From positions 1 through 64,000 of the forward strand of contig OMXL01000013.1 of assembly GCA_900314985.1 (NCBI GenBank): a stretch of 64,000 bases of DNA, in the 5' to 3' direction. Source of the DNA: an uncultured Prevotellaceae bacterium (GTDB taxonomy: Bacteria > Bacteroidota > Bacteroidia > Bacteroidales > Bacteroidaceae). Positions within the stretch are counted from its first letter, which is position 1; each line of letters starts with the position of its first letter. Shown here one piece after another: positions 58,426 through 64,000 of this stretch. Under the pieces are notes generated by a model. The model was not told the origin of the DNA, made no database searches, and worked only from the letters and a program-made list of their open reading frames with translations. The translations under genes and the position numbers were made by a program.

Positions 58426-58656
58426 CTGCCTTGGCTCTTTGGATTGCAATTCTGCCAAAGCCGTCGTGATGTTTTCGAGTTGCATGCGGGTACTCTCGTT
58501 AATGTCATTTTGGTCATGCAGAATATCCTCTATATCGAGCTTTAACTCTTCGAAGTCCTTACGAAGCTGAGCAATGTCAGCAGAAGAATTTGGTAAAGCA
58601 AGAGTTGTCGCCATGCGACGGAACTTTCCTAGTTCCTCCCCAACTTGATGTCGCAT
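58369..58656 (-). CDS. Unknown coiled-coil protein, possibly 5'-truncated
   Basis: 95 residues from ATG 58656; not recognised. Middle part AQLRKDFEELKLDIEDILHDQNDINESTRMQLENI has heptad character of a coiled coil; the tail RQKPRRRIGFIQ is basic. The frame is open upstream for about 21 more codons (ESECRAAHGVAASRK) without a start, and another frame upstream has NRDGMRHQSVSPHNIYE. The gene may therefore be a remnant broken by frameshifts, its original start near 58813. Its last 19 codons are duplicated downstream of the kinase-like gene. Confidence 0.45.
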   Translation of the reverse strand: MRHQVGEELGKFRRMATTLALPNSSADIAQLRKDFEELKLDIEDILHDQNDINESTRMQLENITTALAELQSKEPRQKPRRRIGFIQPEDYDKDK

Positions 58657-58826
58657 TTTGCGACTTGCAGCAACACCATGTGCTGCCCGGCATTCGCTTT
58701 CTACTTCTGCTCATTGTCTCGTAAATGTTATGAGGCGACACGGATTGATGTCTCATGCCGTCTCGGTTAAACATTACGAGGCTGTGTGGTGCTGATTGTT
58801 CATCATCATTTTTCTTTCCCTTTAGG

Positions 58827-59234
58827 TTAGAAGCAGGCAGCTATCATCTCCTTACCCAGTTTATGAATATGGGCGAGGATTTCACTTTCCCTCTCAGCAG
58901 AAGGCTTCTTGAAGCCATTGATATAGTTACGCAGTAGTGTGGCATTCATCCCGATAGAACGGGCAAACTCTGCCACATTGATCTCCTTATGAGTCAGGAA
59001 GAAACGCTGAAGGGCTGATGGCTCTGAATCTTCATAGGTAAAGCTCTCAAAACTGATGTCTTCATCGAGACTACGCCAATGGATACCGTCATAGCCAAAG
59101 GTGTATTGGCTACGTTCTTCATCGGATGCTGCCCTCAACTTAGGGTACCAGAGCAGCGACTGGCTGTACTCCTTTCCCTCTTCGTCTCTGCCGAATATAT
59201 GATCAGCAGTAAACCAAATCTTTGTAATTTTCAT
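58827..59234 (-). CDS. DUF2442 protein with C-terminal helix-turn-helix
   Basis: 135 residues. N-terminal DUF2442 (KITKIWFTADHIFGRDEEGKEYSQSLLWYPKL, FGYDGIHWRSLDEDISFESF) and a C-terminal XRE-like helix-turn-helix (EINVAEFARSIGMNATLLRNYINGFKKPS). DUF2442 proteins usually follow a DUF4160 protein and the pair behaves like a toxin-antitoxin module; here a shortened DUF4160 frame lies 16 bp upstream. The HTH suggests DNA binding and self-regulation. Confidence 0.8.
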   Translation of the reverse strand: MKITKIWFTADHIFGRDEEGKEYSQSLLWYPKLRAASDEERSQYTFGYDGIHWRSLDEDISFESFTYEDSEPSALQRFFLTHKEINVAEFARSIGMNATLLRNYINGFKKPSAERESEILAHIHKLGKEMIAACF

Positions 59235-59250
59235 AACGTATCCCCCTTTA

Positions 59251-59397
59251 TTAACTATTAAAATGCTCCTCCCAACGCTTGATAATCAGGTCGGCATTCT
59301 CATCGATGACCGCCTTAATTTTCTTCAGGTCATTTGCCTTTATCTTCTCCTTTACAAGCAATGTGAACTCACTTCCGTTCCATACGAACTTAGCCAT
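59251..59397 (-). pseudogene. DUF4160 remnant (N-terminus lost)
   Basis: 48 codons from an internal ATG at 59397. The translation (MAKFVWNGSEFTLL, then KKIKAVIDENADLIIKRWEEHF) matches the C-terminal half of DUF4160 proteins. The frame stays open upstream of the ATG for eight codons, reading FLHVEGNG, which resembles the HxHV core of the family, then meets a stop; the N-terminal ~25-30 residues are missing. Followed by the DUF2442 gene as in intact pairs, so this looks like a decayed module. Confidence 0.6.
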
Positions 59398-59566
59398 GCC
59401 ACCGTTCCCTTCAACGTGAAGGAATTATTTTCGATACCAACAACTTTTTTGCAAAAAAAATAGTTTGAGAAGTAGCGGTGTTCAACTCTTGGACGTCGCT
59501 ACTTTTTATTACCATTTTCGCATAGCAAAAAGTGGGGAAAGACTTGCATATTTACAAAAAAATTAG

Positions 59567-59575
59567 TAACTTTGT
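59567..59575 (+). promoter_or_regulatory. -7 promoter element for the small frame at 59613
   Basis: TAACTTTGT with TTG at 59544-59546, 20 bp upstream, a consensus Bacteroidetes layout. Confidence 0.5.
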
Positions 59576-59612
59576 AGGTGAAAAATGAGTTGAAGACTGA
59601 CAGACTGACAAA

Positions 59613-59789
59613 ATGCCGATGTACAAAGGAGTTGCAGTCTTTTCGGAGACTGTCAAGACTGACAGCAGACTGACAGTATTTGGACTCGTATCAGCTGTAG
59701 AAATGAAAAATTCTCTAGAGAATTTATGCCGTATACAGCTAATAAGCAGAAAATTCTCTAGAGAATTTCGGAAATTCTCTAGAGAATGA
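59613..59789 (+). CDS. Possible 58-residue protein, unrecognised
   Basis: ATG at 59613 (MPMYKGVAVFSETVKTD...) to TGA at 59787-59789, 38 bp after a good promoter. No ribosome site is obvious and the protein matches nothing I know. Its second half is encoded across three copies of the palindrome ATTCTCTAGAGAAT, so the region may be a regulatory or noncoding element instead. A weak hairpin AAACGCC/GGCGTTT lies downstream at 59865-59887. Confidence 0.3.
   Translation: MPMYKGVAVFSETVKTDSRLTVFGLVSAVEMKNSLENLCRIQLISRKFSREFRKFSRE
59710..59787. repeat. Three copies of palindrome ATTCTCTAGAGAAT
   Basis: Perfect 14-bp palindromes at 59710-59723, 59753-59766 and 59774-59787; starts are 43 and 21 bp apart, about four and two helical turns. 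The surrounding 59580-59910 also has repeated AGACTGACAG words. Confidence 0.85.
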
Positions 59790-60047
59790 TGAAGAGACAG
59801 GCTATTAGTGACTTAAATACAACTATAAACAACGTAAATACAACACAGTCTCTAAAAAGACTGCAAACGCCCTCACCATCGGCGTTTTGTCAGTCTGACA
59901 GTCTCTAACTCAGAATTTTCTACTTTACCAAAAATTCAAATAAATAATTATGCATTACAAGTTTGTCTTTCGGTATTCAATGTGTTAAACTTTCATAAAT
60001 TTTAGGTTTGACGACTGCAAGAGTACACATATTTAATGAAAAAGCAG

Positions 60048-60056
60048 TACCTTTGC
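60048..60056 (+). promoter_or_regulatory. -7 promoter element of the rplM-rpsI operon
   Basis: TACCTTTGC, about 207 bp before the rplM ATG. Confidence 0.75.
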
Positions 60057-60262
60057 AGTCCGATTATGGGGGAGATACTTAGAATCCCCGTGGATTAGTG
60101 CGGAATAGCGGCGCCTTTGGCCGGACGCTGCGGTTCGTGAGAGTGCTGATTCAGAGTACGTTAGACTGCTTGCAGGGAGTTAGACCTCTGCTAGTGGCTA
60201 TATGTGCGCATAAGAGAGAATAAGAAAAAGAAGTTTTTTAGTAGTAAAATTTAAATTTAGAA
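60057..60262 (+). promoter_or_regulatory. Structured rplM leader (candidate L13 autoregulatory leader)
   Basis: About 200 nt of transcribed leader rich in short stems (GGGGGAGA...AATCCCC; GGCGCC; CGGACGCTGCGGTTCG). Bacteroidia are known to carry an L13 leader motif at this place, where the ribosomal protein represses its own mRNA. I judge by position and stem content only. Confidence 0.5.
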
Positions 60263-60720
60263 ATGAACACTTTAAGTTACAAGACCGTTTCCGTATCTAA
60301 GGAAGCTGCTCGCGAACAGAAGGAATGGGTGGTTATCGACGCTACCGACCAGGTAGTAGTTCAAAAGTAGCTAAGATTATTCGCGGTAAGTACAAGCCAA
60401 CCTTCACTCCTAATCAGGACTGTGGAGACAACGTCATCATCATCAATGCCCAGAAGGTGATCTTCACCGGCAAGAAAGAAACTGACAAGGTTTACACCCG
60501 CTACACTGGTTATCCTGGTGGTCAGCGCTTCAACACTCCCGCCGAGCTCCGCAAGAAGCCTTTCGGTGTAGAGCGCATCATCAAGCACGCCGTAAAGGGT
60601 ATGCTGCCCAAGGGTCCTCTTGGCCGCGCCCTGCTGAACAACCTCTATATCTATGAGGGTACAGAACACAAGCACGAGGCTCAGAAGCCAAAGGCTATTG
60701 ATATTAACCAGTATAAATAA
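60263..60720 (+). CDS. rplM: Ribosomal protein L13, apparent frameshift near 60357
   Basis: Large-subunit protein. ATG 60263 starts MNTLSYKTVSVSKEAAREQK then EWVVIDATDQVV, as expected, but this frame stops at 60368-60370. The rest, SSKVAKIIRGKYKPTFTP...PKAIDINQYK, is in another frame (overlapping ATG at 60325 is not a real start). Family alignment predicts VVGRLSSKVAK at the junction, so about 10 nt encoding the conserved GRL seem missing at 60355-60361. L13 is essential, so a consensus or assembly error is the most likely cause. rpsI follows after 10 bp. Confidence 0.9.
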
Positions 60721-60730
60721 ATAAGGAACG

Positions 60731-61117
60731 ATGGAAGTAATAAATGCAATAGGTCGTCGTAAGAGCTCTGTAGCTCGCGTATATCTGTCAGAGGGTACTG
60801 GCAAGATCACGATCAACAAGAAAGACTTGGAAGTATATTTCCCCTCTGCTATTCTGCAGTACGTGGTTAAGCAGCCGCTGAACCTGCTGGAGGTAGCTGA
60901 GAAATATGACATCAAGGCCAACCTCGACGGTGGTGGTTTCACTGGCCAGAGCCAGGCACTGCGCCTCGCTATCGCCCGTGCACTCGTTAAGGTTAACGAA
61001 GAGGATAAGAAGAACCTGAAGGACCACGGTTTCCTGACCCGCGATGCTCGTGAGGTTGAGCGTAAGAAGCCAGGTCAGCCCAAGGCTCGTCGTCGCTTCC
61101 AGTTCAGTAAGCGTTAA
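60731..61117 (+). CDS. rpsI: Ribosomal protein S9
   Basis: 128 residues: MEVINAIGRRKSSVARVYL at the start and the conserved basic tail KKPGQPKARRRFQFSKR that reaches the decoding site. Second gene of the L13-S9 operon. Confidence 0.98.
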   Translation: MEVINAIGRRKSSVARVYLSEGTGKITINKKDLEVYFPSAILQYVVKQPLNLLEVAEKYDIKANLDGGGFTGQSQALRLAIARALVKVNEEDKKNLKDHGFLTRDAREVERKKPGQPKARRRFQFSKR

Positions 61118-61125
61118 TCTGATTT

Positions 61126-61157
61126 ACAATTGGACAATTTACAATTTGACAATTGAG
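61126..61157 (+). repeat. GACAATT-type tract after rpsI
   Basis: ACAATT units joined as GGACAATT, TACAATT, TGACAATT; same family as the gltB-gltD spacer tract. Confidence 0.7.
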
Positions 61158-61228
61158 ATTGGAAGCTGAACAGTTTAGTATCTAAACCGATTGGATTCTG
61201 ACTGGAGGCTGCGAACAGGACAAATCAT

Positions 61229-61256
61229 AAAGTTCAAAGTTCAAAGCTCAAAGTTT
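61229..61256 (+). repeat. (AAAGTTC)4 tract before rpsB
   Basis: AAAGTTC, AAAGTTC, AAAGCTC, AAAGTTT: four units, 28 nt. With 61126-61157 it accounts for much of the 212-bp rpsI-rpsB gap. Confidence 0.85.
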
Positions 61257-61329
61257 AAGACTACCCCTCGGTTGATTCTGGACAAAGGAATTAAAAAGAA
61301 AGTAAACAACAAGTAAAAAAAGAAGCAAA

Positions 61330-62151
61330 ATGGCAAGAACAAATTTTGACCAACTGCTGCAGGCTGGCTGCCACTTCGGCCACCTGAAGCGTAAGTGGAA
61401 CCCTGCAATGGCTCCCTACATCTATACCGAGCGTAACGGTATTCATATTATCGACCTGCACAAGACAGTAGCTAAGATTGACGAGGCTGCTGATGCACTG
61501 AAGCAGATTGCCAAGAGTGGCAAGAAGATCCTGTTCGTCGCTACTAAAAAACAGACCAAGGAAATCATCGCCGAGAAGGCTCAGAGCGTTGGTATGCCTT
61601 ACGTTATCGAGCGCTGGCCGGGTGGTATGTTGACCAACTTCCCGACTATCCGCAAGGCCGTAAAGAAAATGGCGAACATCGACAAGCTGATGCAGGACGG
61701 TACTTACAGCAACCTGTCAAAGCGTGAGTTGCTGCAGATTACCCGTCAGCGCGCCAAGCTGGAGAAGAACCTCGGTTCTATCGCCGACCTGACCCGTCTG
61801 CCCTCTGCTCTGTTCGTTATCGACGTGATGAAGGAGAACATTGCCGTTCGCGAGGCTAACCGTCTGGGTATCCCCGTATTCGGTATCGTTGACACCAACT
61901 CTGACCCCAAGAATATCGACTTCGTTATCCCTGCTAACGACGACGCTAAGGATTCAGTAGAGGCTATCCTCACTGCTTGCTGCGCTGCCATCAACGAGGG
62001 TATCGAGGAGCGCAAGGTCGAGAAGGCTGACGAGAAGGCTGCTGACGCTCAGGCTGAGGCCGAGGCTGAGGAGAAGGCTCCAAAGCGCCAGGCTCGCAAG
62101 CCCCGCAAGGCTGCTGAAGAGGCTCCCGCTGCTGAAGAGGCTGCAGAGTAA
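61330..62151 (+). CDS. rpsB: Ribosomal protein S2
   Basis: 273 residues. MARTNFDQLLQAGCHFGHLKRKWNPAM and YIYTERNGIHIIDL, then VIERWPGGMLTNFPTI and the closing GIPVFGIVDTNSDP are standard. A ~40-residue Ala/Glu/Lys-rich C-terminal tail (ADAQAEAEAEEKAPKRQARK) extends beyond the core, as in other Bacteroidetes. The stop codon TAA is the first three bases of a TAATGCA/TAATGCT repeat tract. tsf follows. Confidence 0.98.
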   Translation: MARTNFDQLLQAGCHFGHLKRKWNPAMAPYIYTERNGIHIIDLHKTVAKIDEAADALKQIAKSGKKILFVATKKQTKEIIAEKAQSVGMPYVIERWPGGMLTNFPTIRKAVKKMANIDKLMQDGTYSNLSKRELLQITRQRAKLEKNLGSIADLTRLPSALFVIDVMKENIAVREANRLGIPVFGIVDTNSDPKNIDFVIPANDDAKDSVEAILTACCAAINEGIEERKVEKADEKAADAQAEAEAEEKAPKRQARKPRKAAEEAPAAEEAAE

Positions 62152-62263
62152 TGCATAATGCTTAATGCTTAATGCTTAATAAGGCTAACGCCTGCAAGCA
62201 TTACGTATTAAGCACTGCAAAATATTAAGAAGATTATTAAGCATTAAGAATTTAGAATTAAGC
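62149..62263 (+). repeat. Inverted pair of TAATGCT / AGCATTA-type tracts in the rpsB-tsf spacer
   Basis: TAATGCA, TAATGCT x3, TAAT (62149-62180, 32 nt) followed by a GGCTAACGCC cap. Then four ATTAAGC-type units (62236-62263) run in the opposite orientation, so the spacer can form a long hairpin. Confidence 0.85.
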
Positions 62264-62272
62264 ATTAACAAA

Positions 62273-63268
62273 ATGGCTATTTCAATTGACGATATCAAGA
62301 AGCTTCGCGCAATGACCGGCGCTGGTCTGGCTGACGTAAAGAAGGCTTTGACCGAGGCTGAGGGCGACTTCGACAAGGCTAAGGAGCTGCTCCGTGAGCG
62401 TGGCCTGGCTATCGCTGCTAAGCGTAGCGACCGTGAGACATCAAATGGTTGTGTACTCGTAAAGAGCGTTGACGGCTTTGCTGCTATGCTCGCTCTGAAG
62501 TGCGAGACCGACTTCGTTGCCAACGGTGCCGACTTCATCGCTCTGACTCAGAGCATCCTCGACGCTGCTATCGCTGCTAAGGCTGCTGACCTCGAGGCTG
62601 TGAAGAATCTGACTGTTAACGGTCAGACCGCTCAGGAGGCTGTTACTCAGCGTTCTGGTATCACCGGTGAGAAGATGGAGCTGGACGGCTATCTGACTCT
62701 CGAGGGTGACAACATCGAGGTCTACAACCACATGGGCAAGAACACCCTGTGCACCATGGTACAGACCAACAAGCCCGCTGCTGAGCAGGGGCACCTCGTA
62801 GCTATGCAGGTTGCTGCTATGAAGCCCGTTGCTCTGGACGCTGCTAGCGTTGACCAGAAGATTCTCGACGAGGAGTACAAGACTGCTGTTGAGAAGACCA
62901 AGCTGGAGCAGGTAGAGAAGTTCGTTGAGATGAAGCTGAAGAAGGCTGGCCTGAACCCCAACCTCGTTGACTCTGAGGATCACATCGAGAGCAACATGGC
63001 TAAGGGTTGGCTGACTCAGGAGCAGGCTGACGAGGCTCGCAAGATCATTGCTGACGCAAAGGTTGAGGGCGAGGCTAACCTCAAGATGCCTATGATTGAG
63101 AACATCGCCAAGGGTCGTGTTCAGAAGTTCCTGAAGGAGAGCTGCCTGGTTGACCAGGAGTTCCAGTTCGGTGACGGTGACAAGGCTACTGTTGCTCAGT
63201 GGCTCACCAAGCAGGACAAGGACCTGAAGATCACCGCTTTCAAGCGCTTCACACTCGTTGCTGACTAA
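62273..63268 (+). CDS. tsf: Translation elongation factor Ts
   Basis: 331 residues; nucleotide exchange factor for EF-Tu. N-terminal UBA-like domain (IDDIKKLRAMTGAGLADVKKAL), the signature LRERGLAIAAKRSDR-like stretch, ALKCETDFVA, and a C-terminal part with ESCLVDQEFQFGDGD. Longer than E. coli (283), typical of Bacteroidetes. Paired with rpsB as usual; terminator follows. Confidence 0.98.
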   Translation: MAISIDDIKKLRAMTGAGLADVKKALTEAEGDFDKAKELLRERGLAIAAKRSDRETSNGCVLVKSVDGFAAMLALKCETDFVANGADFIALTQSILDAAIAAKAADLEAVKNLTVNGQTAQEAVTQRSGITGEKMELDGYLTLEGDNIEVYNHMGKNTLCTMVQTNKPAAEQGHLVAMQVAAMKPVALDAASVDQKILDEEYKTAVEKTKLEQVEKFVEMKLKKAGLNPNLVDSEDHIESNMAKGWLTQEQADEARKIIADAKVEGEANLKMPMIENIAKGRVQKFLKESCLVDQEFQFGDGDKATVAQWLTKQDKDLKITAFKRFTLVAD

Positions 63269-63290
63269 TCAAATAGTTAACAATATAAAT

Positions 63291-63330
63291 AAGGGAACAG
63301 CCAATCGGTTGTTCCCTTATTTCTTTTTCT
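63291..63330 (+). terminator. Terminator after tsf
   Basis: AAGGGAACA (63291-63299) / TGTTCCCTT (63310-63318), extended by CC/GG pairs, then a T-rich run to 63330. Confidence 0.88.
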
Positions 63331-63400
63331 TCACTATTCACTATTCACTATTCACTATTCTCTATTCACTATTCACTATTCACTATTCTCTATTCACTAG
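63331..63400. repeat. Ten-unit TCACTAT heptamer tract
   Basis: Exactly 70 nt: TCACTAT x4, TCTCTAT, TCACTAT x3, TCTCTAT, TCACTAG. The longest tract in the window, showing a higher-order pattern. Its last unit contains the stop codon of the symporter gene on the other strand (TAG, 63397-63399). Confidence 0.97.
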
Positions 63401-64000
63401 GACTTCGCCCGCCTGTATTGCCACAGCTCTAAAGAGTTGATAATGTTCTGCCACAGGACATAGCAGCCTGCACCGACTGATGCGACAGGATTCAGATACA
63501 CATAAGCCACCCAGATAGAGAGCGCCGTATTCTTCTGGAACGAGGCCTGGCCACCATTAATCTCATCACCCAGACGACTGCCAATCCAACGACCTATCAG
63601 GAATAGTGCCAAACAAAGAATCAACGAAAGAACAGCTATCATCAGCAGGGTGCGGAGGGCAGCATCGCTATGGACAATGTTGCGCACGGTAACACCGGAG
63701 GTCACAGCAAGTTGTGCTGCCCACAGATAGAACGAGAGGTCGGGGATAGACACAATCCAGGCACACAGGCGCTTGGCATAGTGCTGCACACACCATCCCA
63801 ATACCAACGGAGCTACCAGTACCATAGCCAACTTCTGCAAGATGATAAAGAACATCTCCCAGAAGCCAGCACTGACGCCACGCTCCAGAAGTGGGAACGC
63901 AGCCGGTATCATCAGTGCTGAGGCAAAGGCGGAGATGACCACATAAGCCGTCATCGTATTGATATTACCACCTATCTTTGCCGTTACAACAGGAGCAGCA
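63397..64000 (-). CDS. Bile acid:sodium symporter-like (SBF) transporter, partial
   Basis: Multi-helix inner-membrane transporter cut by the right edge; about 200 C-terminal residues are visible. AAPVVTAKIGGNINTMTAYVVISA and LVLGWCVQHYAKRL, then hydrophobic helices through VASVGAGCYVLWQNIINSLELW, fit the SBF/BASS superfamily; Bacteroidetes carry several, with bile acid, pantoate or other organic-anion substrates. No more specific claim is possible. Its frame stays open to base 64000; the ATG at 63954 is internal. Confidence 0.8.
   Translation of the reverse strand, partial: AAPVVTAKIGGNINTMTAYVVISAFASALMIPAAFPLLERGVSAGFWEMFFIILQKLAMVLVAPLVLGWCVQHYAKRLCAWIVSIPDLSFYLWAAQLAVTSGVTVRNIVHSDAALRTLLMIAVLSLILCLALFLIGRWIGSRLGDEINGGQASFQKNTALSIWVAYVYLNPVASVGAGCYVLWQNIINSLELWQYRRAKS

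Noticed and set aside
59700..59790. CRISPR-like array
   Set aside because: Only three 14-bp palindromes with unequal spacing; no constant spacer length and no cas genes.
63331..63400. CRISPR or phage attachment site at the ten-unit tract
   Set aside because: It is a contiguous 7-nt tandem repeat without spacers, and no integrase is present.
63258..63440. 60-residue frame reading FTIHYSL repeats
   Set aside because: It is simply the translation of the ten-unit TCACTAT tract after the tsf terminator; no gene support.

Overview
The window looks like a chromosome segment from a Prevotella-type member of the Bacteroidales, probably a gut or rumen lineage. Evidence for this: Bacteroidetes promoters of the TAnnTTTGC type lie ahead of many genes; there is a type III glutamine synthetase; the type IX secretion genes porU and porV are present; lysine synthesis uses the LL-diaminopimelate aminotransferase route; and there is a xylan-directed GH43-GH3 pair. 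No rRNA, tRNA or CRISPR array was seen. Gene families were assigned from remembered motifs and protein similarity; no database was searched.

Layout. 1-3.5 kb: gapA (cut by the left edge), mscL and a SulP transporter. 3.5-27 kb: a nitrogen assimilation and glutamine-using block: glnN (GS III) divergent from gltB-gltD, three small housekeeping genes (UDG-like, YgjP-like peptidase, thioesterase), dapF-dapL, glnB-amt-outer membrane protein, then pyrG-purF-carA-carB-asnB. Ammonium enters through Amt, is sensed by PII, fixed by GS/GOGAT and passed on by glutamine amidotransferases. Related imperfect palindromes, several with a repeat exactly 32 bp downstream, precede dapF, glnB and pyrG and, in another arrangement, gltB. 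27-37.8 kb: GH3 and GH43 xylan enzymes, a sugar nucleotidyltransferase with guaA, a thioredoxin-like envelope protein and two glycosyltransferases. 37.9-48.3 kb: comEC, a HAD hydrolase, a secreted protein, an FAH-porU-porV-ispF operon, a probable noncoding RNA and a DUF3237 protein.

48.4-59.4 kb is an accessory island, all on the minus strand: a ParE-type toxin-antitoxin pair; a tight four-gene operon (PLD-SNF2 helicase, Eco57I-type DNA methyltransferase, a small membrane-anchored protein and an unknown 185-residue protein) behind a leader containing a 122-nt hairpin; a kinase-fold protein flanked by 59-bp perfect direct repeats; and a decayed DUF4160/DUF2442 pair. This is the best candidate for an undescribed (defence) system. 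60-64 kb: rplM-rpsI-rpsB-tsf and a partial bile-acid:sodium symporter-like gene.

Two further themes stand out. First, short tracts of heptanucleotide repeats, usually four units (28 or 32 nt), occur in spacers, at start and stop codons, inside genes in frame, and as the hydrophobic core of the PorU and PorV signal peptides. Second, three conserved genes look broken (gltD and rplM by small frameshifting deletions, carB by loss of its C-terminal half). That clustering makes assembly or consensus error a serious possibility and it should be settled before biology is inferred.
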